This document shows, in pieces, positions 46,426 through 55,546 of a DNA stretch of 64,000 bases. The stretch is from the NCBI RefSeq assembly GCF_030814695.1, contig NZ_JAUSVL010000001.1, positions 3,074,227-3,138,226 on the forward strand. The letters are read 5' to 3'. Below the pieces are notes generated by a model. That model saw only the letters and a list, made by a program, of their open reading frames with translations. It was not told the DNA's origin and searched no databases. Made by a program: the position numbers and the translations under genes. The number at the start of each line of letters is the position of its first letter. Positions within the stretch are counted from its first letter, which is position 1. The DNA comes from Oligosphaera ethanolica (GTDB lineage: Bacteria; Verrucomicrobiota; Lentisphaeria; Oligosphaerales; Oligosphaeraceae).

Positions 46426-48828
46426 CTATTTATTCTCTGAGGTGAAGCTGCCGATGAGGCGCTCGGTGTTGTCCAGGAGGAGAGCCTGTACGTTGTCGGT
46501 GGCTGGGTTGAAGGTGACCTTGAGGGTGTTCGGGGCGGTGTTGCCGTGGTCGGTGGCAGCCTTGACGGGGATGGACAGGGCGAAGCCGTTGGGCGTTTTT
46601 TCCAGGGTGGCGTTGCCGGGCAGATCGTTGTCAGCGCGGTATGGTCTGATGACGGTGACAAATTCGGTTTGGCGTTGTGGCTGGCTGGTCTGGGCGGTGA
46701 GGTGGTATTCCACGACCTTGATGCGGGGCCTTGGCGGCGGGTCGAATTTATCGCTCTGGGTTATGGCCAAGTCGGTAGGCCAAAGCATGGCGACCTGGCA
46801 GGCCGCGCCGTTGTTTTGCACGCGGATGTCCTGCTGGGAACGGATGTCCATGGGCTTGATGGTGTGCAGGAAGAAATCGAAGGTCGCAGGCTCGACGGCG
46901 TCGAGGGTATCGAAGATAACGACCGCGTCGGGTTTGCAGAAGAGAATGCGGCGTTTGAAGCTGTTGAGGCGGCCGTCGTAGGCCTTGGCGGCTTCGCCGG
47001 CGACGTAGTCAAAGAGGGGCGTGCAGGCGAAGTCGGTGATTTCGCCCTGGCCATTGGCGGAGTGTTTGGTCTGGCCTTGGCCATTGACGGCAATGGCATT
47101 GACGGATTTGGTCTCCCACATCCAGTTCTTGTGGTGGTCGGTGCCGTAGCTGTCCCGGCGGCCGGTGCGGATCAGCAGCCGTTCGCCGTAGGCATTGAAA
47201 GTGAAGGCGTTGTTGGACTCATAGCCGTGGCTCTGGGTGCCAAAGGGGCTGGATTTGAAAACGACCTGGACATTGTCCTGGCCACCGAAGAGGTTGCTGT
47301 TGAGCATGGCCTGGCCAGTGCCGCGGAAGCAGCGCGATGACGGCAGGTCGAACGGGGGCTTCGCCGTTACGGCGGGCATGGCGCCGCGCACGAAACCGAC
47401 GTAGTTGTTCTGCGGCTTGGCGCCGCCGACGGCGTCGACGTACCACTGCCAATAGGGGTTTTGCGCCTGGGTGGCGAAGATGCTGACGAGCGTGGCGTTT
47501 TTGTCTGGCGTCTGATTTTCGACCAGGTCGCCGAAGCCGCCGTCCTTGGTTCCCGGCGGCTGGAGGTACATGGGGTAGTAGCCCACGCTGGCGAAGTAGG
47601 GTTTGGCGAAAGCGTTGACGCCCATGGCGCTCTTCATGATGTCAGCCCACCAGGTGAAGCGATCGAGATAGCTGCGCCAGTAGGACACGCCCTCGTGCCA
47701 GCCGCCGTCCGCATCCGACCAGACCGGGTACACGCAGGCATAGACATTCATGGCGAACCACAGCCATTCTTCGGCCTCGGGGATTTCGCCGAGAAAGACC
47801 AGGCCGACTTCGCCGAGGAAGTGCCAGGCACGGTTGGAATGGCTCGCGTAGGGCGACCAGAGATGCCGGGGGAAGAGATGGCGGTACATTTCTTCGCCGC
47901 GGCTGCGCATAAGGTCGCGGCATTGCGCGCGTTCGTCTTCGCTGAGGAGGTCATAGACATAGCTGTAGGTGCGGGCGAAGCGGGAGTTGTAGGGCATGCC
48001 GGCTTCGTCGTTGTAGCGGTAGCCGGTGGCGCCTTTGGGGTCCCACTGGGCGCAGTCCATGAGGATGCGCTTGGCGAGTTGGCCGTATTCGTCCTTGCCG
48101 CCAATGAGGCGGGTGAAAGCGAGGGTGGCGGCGCCGTCGAGGGCTTTCATGGTATAGACGCGGTTGCCCCACCAGATTTCCCGCCATTCGTCGCTGTTGC
48201 GCACCATGCCCTCCGGGTATTTCGGCGGCTCGGCGGTTGGCGGCGGCTTGGCCAGCATGGCATCGCATTGTTTGCAGAGATTGTCAAAGATGGGCTTGAG
48301 GTCGGTCTGCGCGCGCTGTCGCAGGTCGGCGAGCTGCTCGGGGCGGATGAAGATGCGCGGATGCGCGGTGGGCACGCGGCTCACGAGCTCCGCGCGCGTG
48401 GGCAGGGGCTGGGTTGCGGAGTCGGCATCGACGCTGAATGAGCGCGTGCTGCTCCAAGGCGACTGCTGGCCGTCGTTTGTCCGGTAGGCGAAACGCCAGT
48501 GCCAGGTGCCGGTGGGAAAGCCTTGCGGCGGGCAGTGCACGTTGTAGCGGAGGTCTTCCACGCGGTAATGACTGCTGCTGAAATCCGGCGCGGTGGCCAC
48601 TTCGAGGATGTAGCTGACGTCCTTCCCTTGCGGCCGCCACGAGAACGCTGGCGGGTTGACTTCGCTGCGCTGCCCGTCGGTCGGCCGGAAGCCCCATTCA
48701 TTGGCCTGCGCCGGCGCTTCGTTCACGGGCGGGGCGGCCGCGCCGGCCGTCAGCGCGGTGCCGATGATCAGCGCGGTGCCGAAGGTGCGACGGATGAAGC
48801 GCTGGACGGGACTGTTGGTGCTGGTCAT
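46426..48828 (-). CDS. Secreted heparinase II/III-like polysaccharide lyase (DUF4962 type)
   Basis: An exported protein of 800 residues. The signal peptide is in RRTFGTALIIGTALTAGAAA. Residues ~40-150 form a fibronectin/Ig-like module (NPPAFSWRPQGKDVSYILEV). An alpha-helical toroid at ~160-470 holds HPRIFIRPEQLADLRQRA and SHSNRAWHFLGEVGL, and an anti-parallel beta-sandwich follows (~490-790) with GYESNNAFTFNAYGERLLIR and HKNWMWETKSVNAIAVNGQGQ. This is the layout of heparinase II/III and alginate-lyase-like families, which cut uronic-acid polysaccharides by beta-elimination. Probable catalytic residues are Tyr/His in the SHSNRAWHF and SHGYESNN stretches. The ribosome site is weak. A D-lyxose isomerase gene lies 83 nt upstream in the same orientation. 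Confidence 0.83.
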   Translation of the reverse strand: MTSTNSPVQRFIRRTFGTALIIGTALTAGAAAPPVNEAPAQANEWGFRPTDGQRSEVNPPAFSWRPQGKDVSYILEVATAPDFSSSHYRVEDLRYNVHCPPQGFPTGTWHWRFAYRTNDGQQSPWSSTRSFSVDADSATQPLPTRAELVSRVPTAHPRIFIRPEQLADLRQRAQTDLKPIFDNLCKQCDAMLAKPPPTAEPPKYPEGMVRNSDEWREIWWGNRVYTMKALDGAATLAFTRLIGGKDEYGQLAKRILMDCAQWDPKGATGYRYNDEAGMPYNSRFARTYSYVYDLLSEDERAQCRDLMRSRGEEMYRHLFPRHLWSPYASHSNRAWHFLGEVGLVFLGEIPEAEEWLWFAMNVYACVYPVWSDADGGWHEGVSYWRSYLDRFTWWADIMKSAMGVNAFAKPYFASVGYYPMYLQPPGTKDGGFGDLVENQTPDKNATLVSIFATQAQNPYWQWYVDAVGGAKPQNNYVGFVRGAMPAVTAKPPFDLPSSRCFRGTGQAMLNSNLFGGQDNVQVVFKSSPFGTQSHGYESNNAFTFNAYGERLLIRTGRRDSYGTDHHKNWMWETKSVNAIAVNGQGQTKHSANGQGEITDFACTPLFDYVAGEAAKAYDGRLNSFKRRILFCKPDAVVIFDTLDAVEPATFDFFLHTIKPMDIRSQQDIRVQNNGAACQVAMLWPTDLAITQSDKFDPPPRPRIKVVEYHLTAQTSQPQRQTEFVTVIRPYRADNDLPGNATLEKTPNGFALSIPVKAATDHGNTAPNTLKVTFNPATDNVQALLLDNTERLIGSFTSENK

Positions 48829-48911
48829 GGCGTGTCGTCTTTCAGTGTTGGGTACGCTTGGAAAACAAATGCTCTTGCCCCCGGGGCAACTTCAGCGTTG
48901 CGCATGGTGAA

Positions 48912-49610
48912 TTACGCGCCAGGTTTGGGGTATTCGTGGCAGAGGAAGACGTCTTTGGGGGCGTCTTCGGCGATGTTGGGGAAGCGTGGGGCGCCATTGA
49001 GGAAGAAGTTGTCGTTGAAGTCGTCGCAGACACTGGAGACCTCGCCGGAGGCCGTATAGTGCACGCCGTCGATGAGGATGCCTTTTTCGCCCCAGAAGGA
49101 GTGGATGGTGCCGGGTTCCAGGTGGATGCTCTCGCCGGGTTTGAGCACGACTTTGGTCTGGGACGGGATGGTGCGGCGGATGCCATCAATGGCGATGGAT
49201 AGCGGACGGGTGTCCTTCTGGCCTTCGGGGGTGGCGCTGGCCAGATCAATGACAATGTCGCCGCTGCCGCGGTTGATAATGTCCTCGCGCTTGCTGCGAT
49301 GGAAGTGCGCCGGGGCGCGCTGGCCTTCGGGGTCAAGAATGAATTTTTCCGCGTATGCCTTGGGGTAGGTGGCGTTTTTTTTGCCGTTGCGGAGGGTGAA
49401 GAGACAGCGTCCATACATGGCGAAGTCGTCCATGCCGAAGTCTGTCACATCCCAGCCGAGATTGCAGTCGCGGATTTCGTCGTATTCGGGTCCGGCGGCC
49501 AGCCAATCAGCCGGCGTCATGTAGGCAAAGGGCGGCAGCCGCAGGCCCAGCTCGGCAAAGACTCTTTTGGCGATACCCACGGTGTAGTTGATCTGACTGC
49601 GCTTCAGCAT
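48912..49610 (-). CDS. D-lyxose ketol-isomerase (cupin type)
   Basis: A cytoplasmic sugar isomerase of 232 residues of the D-lyxose isomerase family, interconverting D-lyxose with D-xylulose (also D-mannose with D-fructose in some members). The family start MLKRSQINYTVGIAKRVFAE and LRLPPFAYMTPADW is diagnostic. Cupin metal ligands are H102 and H104 in APAHFHRSKRED, E109, and H170 in PGTIHSFWGEKG. The length matches the family. AGGA lies upstream of the ATG. It is 48 nt from the FAD oxidoreductase and 83 nt from the polysaccharide lyase, in one run on the minus strand, which suggests the degraded glycan contains lyxose or mannose-type sugars. Confidence 0.92.
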   Translation of the reverse strand: MLKRSQINYTVGIAKRVFAELGLRLPPFAYMTPADWLAAGPEYDEIRDCNLGWDVTDFGMDDFAMYGRCLFTLRNGKKNATYPKAYAEKFILDPEGQRAPAHFHRSKREDIINRGSGDIVIDLASATPEGQKDTRPLSIAIDGIRRTIPSQTKVVLKPGESIHLEPGTIHSFWGEKGILIDGVHYTASGEVSSVCDDFNDNFFLNGAPRFPNIAEDAPKDVFLCHEYPKPGA

Positions 49611-49658
49611 GGTCGTAGTCCTATGCTTGTGGTGGTGTAAAAATGTTGGCGGGAGTGT

Positions 49659-51107
49659 TCAGCAGCGGGCGCCATTGGCTTTGAGCTGGTTACGGAGGGT
49701 TTGGCAGGCGAGTTGCCGCAGGGGGACATTCTGCTGTACCGCCAATGCTGCCGCCGTGCCGGCGGCTTCGCCGCTGACCATGCATTGCACGGTCGGGCGG
49801 ATGCAGCCGAAGGCCTCGTGAGTCGCGGAGATGCAGCGGCCGGCCACGAGCAGATTGTCGAGCTTTTTGACAATCAGCGATCGGAAAGGGATTTGGAAGT
49901 ACCAGCGGGGTGGATAGCTGGTTTCAGGGTCATTAAGCCATGTCGGCCGCGGCTGGGTGTCAATCGGGTGTGCGCCGAAGCCGATGCAGTCCGTGAATTC
50001 CTTCTGCTTGTAGATGTCCATCAAGCCCAGCAGGTAATCCCCTTGGATGTGGCGGGTTTCGCGTACACCCATTTCGGGTACCTGGAGCAGGAAGGCGTTT
50101 TGGAAGCCGGGAACTTCGCGGATGCCATCCAGCCATCGGGAGAGCAGCTTGGCGATCATGCATTCGGCGCGGCTCAAGTCATCGGCGTTGCAGCCATCCA
50201 TATTGTCAATACTGGGGCAGCACAGGGTTGCCACGCCCTTGCTGGGAAGATTGTACACTTGGAAGCGGCGGGGATAGTGGTCTTGCCGAAACACGTCAAA
50301 GACGGTCATTTCACCGCGCTGATAGCGCGCCAGGGCCTCCTCATAACTAAAACGGGCGAAGGGCTGCTTGGCATAACATTCCCGGTGTTCGCCCAAGTAG
50401 GCAAAGAGCTTGTCGAAGTCCACATTGCCCACTTTGAACATGACGCCCATGGGATGCATCTTGCCAATTTTTTCCGGCGTGGCGCACACATCGTCTTTGG
50501 TCACGCCGACGGTGTAATCCGCGCCGGCGCGGACGGCGACGTCGCCATCGCCGGTCGCGTCGATGAACTGCTTGGCGGGGACGACTTCCCGGCCGGACTT
50601 GGACTCCAAGATGACGCCTTCGATGGCGTTGCCATTTTTGACCACATCCACGATCATGGAGTGAAAGCGCAAGGTGACGCCGGCTTCTTCCATCATGTCC
50701 ACCAGGACGCGCTTGAAGTCCTCGCTGCTGGTGAAGAGATAGGCGCCGACCGTGCTGTTATTGCCCAGGGCGTGACCGCATTTGAGCAGCCGCTCGGCAA
50801 TTTCCATCGGAATACCCTTGGCGACGTGGAGCTCATCTGGCGCCGTTGCCAGGCATTGCAGATCAGCCGCGTGCTCTTCCGGCTTGCCGGAAAATTTTGT
50901 AAACATGGTAATTCCGGCATTGCCGGCCGTGAGCATTCCGCCCAGAAAGCCTTTGGCTTCGATGAGCATGGTGTTGGCACCGCCGCGGGCCGCTGCCAGT
51001 GCGGCGACGACACCCGCCGTGCCACCGCCAGCCACAACGACATCCCTGGGTTCAAGAACCCGGGCGCGAGTTTCACACACATAATCATCACCGCAGATCA
51101 ACGACAT
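49659..51107 (-). CDS. FAD-dependent oxidoreductase (FAD_oxidored family), copy 1
   Basis: A cytoplasmic flavoprotein of 482 residues. The N-terminal dinucleotide fold is DVVVAGGGTAGVVAALAAA, then IEAKGFLGGMLTAGNAG. A second FAD contact is FIDATGDGDVAVRAGA, and the C-terminal FAD-binding end is LLVAGRCISATHEAFGCIRP. The substrate is unknown; relatives often sit beside glycan genes in PVC bacteria. ATG 51107 (GGAG 6-7 nt upstream) is preferred over ATG 51140, whose extra codons read through the TAATCGGTCAG repeat motif. It is co-oriented with the lyxose isomerase 48 nt downstream. Confidence 0.88.
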   Translation of the reverse strand: MSLICGDDYVCETRARVLEPRDVVVAGGGTAGVVAALAAARGGANTMLIEAKGFLGGMLTAGNAGITMFTKFSGKPEEHAADLQCLATAPDELHVAKGIPMEIAERLLKCGHALGNNSTVGAYLFTSSEDFKRVLVDMMEEAGVTLRFHSMIVDVVKNGNAIEGVILESKSGREVVPAKQFIDATGDGDVAVRAGADYTVGVTKDDVCATPEKIGKMHPMGVMFKVGNVDFDKLFAYLGEHRECYAKQPFARFSYEEALARYQRGEMTVFDVFRQDHYPRRFQVYNLPSKGVATLCCPSIDNMDGCNADDLSRAECMIAKLLSRWLDGIREVPGFQNAFLLQVPEMGVRETRHIQGDYLLGLMDIYKQKEFTDCIGFGAHPIDTQPRPTWLNDPETSYPPRWYFQIPFRSLIVKKLDNLLVAGRCISATHEAFGCIRPTVQCMVSGEAAGTAAALAVQQNVPLRQLACQTLRNQLKANGARC

Positions 51108-51123
51108 GGGTGCTCCTGTATTC

Positions 51124-51505
51124 GGTAATCGGTCAGCCATTGATACTATATGCCAGTAATTCCTCTTTCAGCGCGGTGGGACGCGACGTGCCTGGCCAAT
51201 GTGGCGCCCTCCGGGCGCAAATCCAGGTTGTTGTCATACCCCGGGTTGCGGCGCCCTCCGGGCGCCTCACCCGGGGTTATGCATGGTGCGGCCCTTCGGG
51301 CCGAATTTGGTTGATCGGTCTGATCGGACGGATCATCTATTGGGTTATCGCGGACGGATCGGACGGATCGGACGGATCGGACGGATCGGACGGATCATCT
51401 ATTGGGTTATCGCGGACGGATCAGCAGTCATTTATCGCGGACGGATCTGCCGGATCGGACGAATCCGGTGACTTGATCGGTCCGATCAGTCTGATCGGTC
51501 CGATT
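51124..51505. repeat. Boundary motif, family D hairpins and 9-bp GATC arrays
   Basis: GGTAATCGGTCAG CCATTGATA at 51124-51144 is followed by family D (51198-51308): hairpins GCGCCC-TCC-GGGCGC twice, CCCCGGGT...ACCCGGGG, and CGGCCC-TT-CGGGCCG. Then 51310-51505 is filled with GATCGGACG-type units, including five in a row at ~51354-51395 and a 62-bp period (CATCTATTGGGTTATCGCGG at 51334 and 51396). No gene is seen in 51108-51521. Confidence 0.88.
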
Positions 51506-51521
51506 TTGTGAGAGCGAGGCG

Positions 51522-53510
51522 TTAGCGGGCTTTGACGCAGAGCCATGCGTGTTGGAGGGGTTCCAGGGTGATACTGATCGTGTTGTTGGCGACGGTGCCC
51601 TGTTGGTTTGGTGGTGTGCGCGGGTGGATGATTTGCTGGAGTGGCGCGGGCGCCTGGAAGGTGCCGGTGGCGCTTTTATCGTGGCTGCTGTTGACGACCA
51701 GGAGCCAGGTGTCGCCGTCTTTGCCGTAGAGACGGTAGCCCAGTTCGGGCGCGGTGTCGGCTGAAGGGGCGATGGGCAGGGGGGTGTCGGTGGCGAGGAG
51801 GACATCTTCGACGTTTTTGAGCTCAGCGGCGACCTGTTTGACCTCATCCCAGCGTTTGTCGAAGGGATCGACGAGATCGGGGCGCAGGGCGCGGCCGCCG
51901 TCGGCGATGGTCTTGCCCATTCTGCCGAGGTCGAACCACGAGTAGAAGACCATGCCATTGGCGCCGCCGGCGACGCACATCCAGGCCATGGCGCGCATTT
52001 CGGCCAGGGTTGGGGCTCGGCAGGCGGCGATATCTTCTTCGGAGTGGCCGTAGCCCTTCCAGTAGGCTGCCCAGTTGAAGATCTGTGGCACCATCCAGAC
52101 GGCGTGGGCGCCGAAGACGCCTTTGGCGGAGCGTTGCGTCCAGTCCAAGGCGCGGGCTGGGGTGGCGGTTGGGATTGGGTAGGGGTCGGTGCCGATGACA
52201 TCGAAGCTGGGGATGTATTCGCGGATTTCGTCGACCTGGTAGAGTACGACCCAGGTGGGGCGGCCGGGGTCGAGGTTTTCGACAAGATCGCGGTGGGCGG
52301 TGAGTTCGGGGAGGCGAGACAGGGGCATTTCGTCGTTGATGTACCAGGCCATGATGGCCGGGTGGTCTTTGAATTCGTTGATGTCGGTGGTCACCTTGGC
52401 CGCGCCTTCTTCGGCAGTTTTGGTGCTACCTTTGTTGGCGTAGTAGTCTTTGACGCTGAAGATCACCTTGACCTTGGCGTCGTGGAGTTTATCCAGGGTA
52501 TCGCGTTTGAGGCGTGCGTAGGGCATGATGCAGTTGAAGGCGCTGTTTTGGAGGTAGGCGATGTCTTTATCGCTGCAGCCGCTGAAGTAGAGGCCGATGG
52601 GGAAGAAGGGTTGGCCGTCGAGGATCAGTCGTTGGTGGCGGTCGATGTAGGCTTTGCGTTCCGGCATGGTGGCGACTCGGCGGATGGTTAGCGAGCGGCT
52701 GACCAGCTCCTTGGTGTTGGGCGTGGTGGTGGTGAATTGCACCTTGTAGTCGCCGGGTGCGAGCTCGGCGGTGGGAATGGTGAAGATCAGAGTGTCGGTT
52801 TCGACTCGTGTGGGCTGGTAGCGACGTTGGCTGCCATCGGGAGCAATGACTAGCAGTGGCTGATCTTTGAGGGTTTCACTATGCACGGCTGCGGACACAT
52901 TGACGCCGACGAAGACCGTGACGGGCGTGCCGTCGCTCATGTGCCGGTAGTGGTCCGTGGTCATTTGGCTGAGTGGCGACGGTTCCCAGGCTTCCAGGAA
53001 GACATCGTCGAACCACGCCTGGCCGGTGCTGCCTTTGCGGGCGTAGCAGGTGATATCGAAAGTGGCGGCTTTTTCGGGGACTTTCTTGATGAATCCCTCG
53101 ACGATTTTCCACTCGCTGTTGGTGTCTTTCATGCCGCTGGGGTAGCTACCGCCGAGGAATTTGCCATTGGCGTCGTTCCACTGCACGCAGATAGTCGGCC
53201 CGCCGCCCTTCATGCCGCTGCTTTTGACCCAGCAGCCGAAGCGGTATTCTTTGCTTTTGTCCAGGGTGATTTTTTGTGAGCAGAGGACGTACGGCGTGGT
53301 CTCGCTGTGATTGAAGTGCAGGCTGGCTTCGCCGCTGTGGGCGGTGCTGCGGTCGATGCTGTAGAATGGCGCTTGGGCTGACCAGTGGCTGATGCCGCCG
53401 TCTTCGGACTGGTCCTCAAAACCCGGGTTGTGGAGCAGTTGCGCGGTTGCGTCGGCGGCGAGCAGGATTGATGCGGCCAGTGACAGTGCCAGGGCAATCT
53501 TTTTCATCAT
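51522..53510 (-). CDS. Secreted TIM-barrel glycoside hydrolase with N-terminal CBM4/9-like module
   Basis: An exported protein of 662 residues. The signal peptide is MMKKIALALSLAASILLA followed by ADATA. Residues ~25-175 form a CBM_4_9-like jelly roll (NPGFEDQSEDGGISHWS, STGQAWFDDVFLEAW). Residues ~185-275 look Ig-like. A TIM barrel spans ~285-590 with FFPIGLYFSG at strand 1 and D393-E394 in AWYINDEMP as the likely acid/base strand. This resembles GH2-C-type and related clan GH-A barrels; the nucleophile could not be assigned with confidence. A short C-terminal beta domain follows. The ribosome site is TGGAG. Downstream lies the GATC array, then the FAD gene. Confidence 0.8.
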   Translation of the reverse strand: MMKKIALALSLAASILLAADATAQLLHNPGFEDQSEDGGISHWSAQAPFYSIDRSTAHSGEASLHFNHSETTPYVLCSQKITLDKSKEYRFGCWVKSSGMKGGGPTICVQWNDANGKFLGGSYPSGMKDTNSEWKIVEGFIKKVPEKAATFDITCYARKGSTGQAWFDDVFLEAWEPSPLSQMTTDHYRHMSDGTPVTVFVGVNVSAAVHSETLKDQPLLVIAPDGSQRRYQPTRVETDTLIFTIPTAELAPGDYKVQFTTTTPNTKELVSRSLTIRRVATMPERKAYIDRHQRLILDGQPFFPIGLYFSGCSDKDIAYLQNSAFNCIMPYARLKRDTLDKLHDAKVKVIFSVKDYYANKGSTKTAEEGAAKVTTDINEFKDHPAIMAWYINDEMPLSRLPELTAHRDLVENLDPGRPTWVVLYQVDEIREYIPSFDVIGTDPYPIPTATPARALDWTQRSAKGVFGAHAVWMVPQIFNWAAYWKGYGHSEEDIAACRAPTLAEMRAMAWMCVAGGANGMVFYSWFDLGRMGKTIADGGRALRPDLVDPFDKRWDEVKQVAAELKNVEDVLLATDTPLPIAPSADTAPELGYRLYGKDGDTWLLVVNSSHDKSATGTFQAPAPLQQIIHPRTPPNQQGTVANNTISITLEPLQHAWLCVKAR

Positions 53511-53557
53511 TGGTCTCCAGGGTGGGTAACTCGGGACGGGGGCAACGGCGTCGCCAA

Positions 53558-54925
53558 TCAGCCGTTGGCGTTATTCCATGCGGTCATGCCGCCGATGAGG
53601 GTAAAGACATCGTCATACCCCATGGCCTTGAGGATACTACCGGCGATATTGGCGCGGTAGCCGGAGGCGCAGACGATGGTGATGTGGGCATTTTTCTCCA
53701 GATTGACTTTTTTCTGGATGATTTGGCCGATGGGGATGTGCATGGCGCAATCGATATGGCCGGCGTTCCATTCGGCATCGGTGCGCACATCGATGACGAC
53801 GTGGTCGGGGTATTTTTGCAGGACGCGTTTGAGGCTAGCCGGTGAGATTTGTGGCAGGTGGTTGAGTGGTTTAGCTTTTGCGGCCCAGCTGCTGATGCCG
53901 TCGCCGATGTAGCCGATTAGGCGGTCATAGCCGGCGCGGCGGTAGATGTACGCGGCGTCTTGGGCGCGGGCGGGGGTGTCAGCGACAACGATGATATCGG
54001 TGTCGGCGGGAATGACCATGCCGAGCCAGTTGACGGATGCGGGGGTGAGGCCGATGTTGACGGCGCCCTCGATGAAGGCCGCGCCGAAGGCGCTGGGGAC
54101 ACGGGTGTCGACGATGCGGGCGCCGCGTTTGAGGGCTTCTTCCACCTGTTGGATGGGTATGGCCGCGAAGGGGGCGGCTTTGGCCAATGGTGCGGGGCCC
54201 TGGCGGTTTTTGCTGACCATCACGGCGAAGTTGTCTGGCCGCGCCTGGAATTCCTTGGTCATGGCCTCGTGGAATTGCGCGAAGGGCATTTTCAGCAACG
54301 GGTTATTGCGGCGTTCGAAACCGAGCGTGGACATGGGTTTGGCGCTCATGCCTTTGCCACAGAGGGAGCCCTCGCCGTGTGCCGGGTAGACCTCGGTCCA
54401 ATCCGGGAAGCGCTCGAGTTTTTTGTTGAGACTGTGGTAGAGGTTTTTGACTTGTTCTTCGAGCAGGTCGGCGCCGGCCAAGTCGGGTCGGCCGATATCG
54501 CCGACGAAGAGCAGGTCGCCAGTGAGGAGTGCGAAGACATCCTCGGAGCGGCCGTGGTCGGTGACGGCGAGGGTGACGGAGTTAGGCGTATGGCCGAAGG
54601 TTTCGATGATTTCGACTTCGCCGGCGCCAAAACGGAAGTGATCGCCCTCGTGGAGGTCCTTGTGCGGGTAGGCGGCTTCCACACCGGGATGCACATAGAT
54701 GTCGGCGCCGGTGCGGGCGGCCAGTTCGCCACTGCCGGTGATGTGGTCGGCATGCAGATGGGTATCGAAGATGTGGGTGATGCGCAGGCCATTTTCCTGT
54801 GCGGTCTGGAGGTAGCGATCGACATGGCGTTCGGGGTCGACGACGCAGGCAATGCCAGCGGCGGGGCAGCCGATCATGTAGGACAGACAGCCCAGACCGT
54901 CGACCTTGAATTGTTGAAACAGCAT
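53558..54925 (-). CDS. Persulfide-dioxygenase-like metallo-beta-lactamase with two rhodanese domains
   Basis: A cytoplasmic protein of 455 residues in three parts. Residues 1-235 form an ETHE1-type metallo-beta-lactamase domain with H56-x-H58-x-D60-H61 in DTHLHADH and later HTPNSVT, TGDLLFVGDIGRPD and YPAHGEGSLCG. Residues ~265-360 are a rhodanese-like domain without a catalytic cysteine. Residues ~370-455 are an active-type rhodanese with C419 in IVCASGYRAN. Such fusions oxidise glutathione- or protein-persulfides, using O2 in known cases. AAAGGAGG lies upstream of ATG 54925; a frame extension to 54979 is rejected. An adjacent NifU-like gene hints at sulfur handling. An O2-using enzyme beside PFL suggests oxidative or sulfide stress defence. 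Confidence 0.9.
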   Translation of the reverse strand: MLFQQFKVDGLGCLSYMIGCPAAGIACVVDPERHVDRYLQTAQENGLRITHIFDTHLHADHITGSGELAARTGADIYVHPGVEAAYPHKDLHEGDHFRFGAGEVEIIETFGHTPNSVTLAVTDHGRSEDVFALLTGDLLFVGDIGRPDLAGADLLEEQVKNLYHSLNKKLERFPDWTEVYPAHGEGSLCGKGMSAKPMSTLGFERRNNPLLKMPFAQFHEAMTKEFQARPDNFAVMVSKNRQGPAPLAKAAPFAAIPIQQVEEALKRGARIVDTRVPSAFGAAFIEGAVNIGLTPASVNWLGMVIPADTDIIVVADTPARAQDAAYIYRRAGYDRLIGYIGDGISSWAAKAKPLNHLPQISPASLKRVLQKYPDHVVIDVRTDAEWNAGHIDCAMHIPIGQIIQKKVNLEKNAHITIVCASGYRANIAGSILKAMGYDDVFTLIGGMTAWNNANG

Positions 54926-55111
54926 ACTCGTTCCTCCTTTGCTGATGTTGAGCGCCAATGGGTGGAGACATGGTTCCAACGGAATCGGGGAAGCTTCACG
55001 CGGGGGCGGCGTCCCTGCGGGTGGCGGCTACAATAGCCTGATGTCAAGAATAATTCTCATATTGGGCTGGATAAGTATATGGGTGGGGATGCGGATAGAG
55101 GTCCTTTTGCA

Positions 55112-55486
55112 TCATGGCATGAGGAGGTAATCGGCGACAGCGCGGTAGAAGGTAGTGACGGCGAGGATGGCGCAGTGTCGTCCTGCGGCGGGGTCGCATT
55201 CGCCGCTGCGGATGATATCGCCGGCGCTGATGGCGAGAGCGTCGGTGATGGCTAGGCCCTTGGCTCGGCGGGCGACGGCTTGGGCGCTGGCGCGGGTATT
55301 GTCGCAGCCCTCGGTGTAGTAGCGGATATCGACGATGCGGTCGTTCTGGATGTAGAGATAGAATTCCATTTCATCGCCGCAGCCGCCCTTGATGACAGCG
55401 GCGGCAGTGGGGTCATTCATGCGGCCGAAAAGGGGGTCGTCTTCGGGTGGGCGTGGACTGTTTTCGGAGGGTGTGTTGTTGGTCAT
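55112..55486 (-). CDS. NifU/IscU-like iron-sulfur scaffold protein
   Basis: A small protein of 124 residues similar to the N-terminal scaffold domain of NifU/IscU. The three expected cysteines are C36 in KGGCGDEMEFYL, C61 in YTEGCDNTRASAQA and C105 in GRHCAILAV; an additional C97 is present. The acidic residue after the first cysteine (D38), conserved in IscU, is retained. The acidic N-terminal 20 residues are an extension. AGGAG lies 7 nt before ATG. It is upstream of the persulfide dioxygenase on the same strand (186-nt gap), so both may belong to sulfur transfer. No iscS or other cluster-assembly gene is in the window. Confidence 0.85.
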   Translation of the reverse strand: MTNNTPSENSPRPPEDDPLFGRMNDPTAAAVIKGGCGDEMEFYLYIQNDRIVDIRYYTEGCDNTRASAQAVARRAKGLAITDALAISAGDIIRSGECDPAAGRHCAILAVTTFYRAVADYLLMP

Positions 55487-55546
55487 GGTGTGCTCCTGAG
55501 AGTCAGAAGACTGGTGTAAAAGGGCCGGGCTGTTCCTTGTGGTGTT

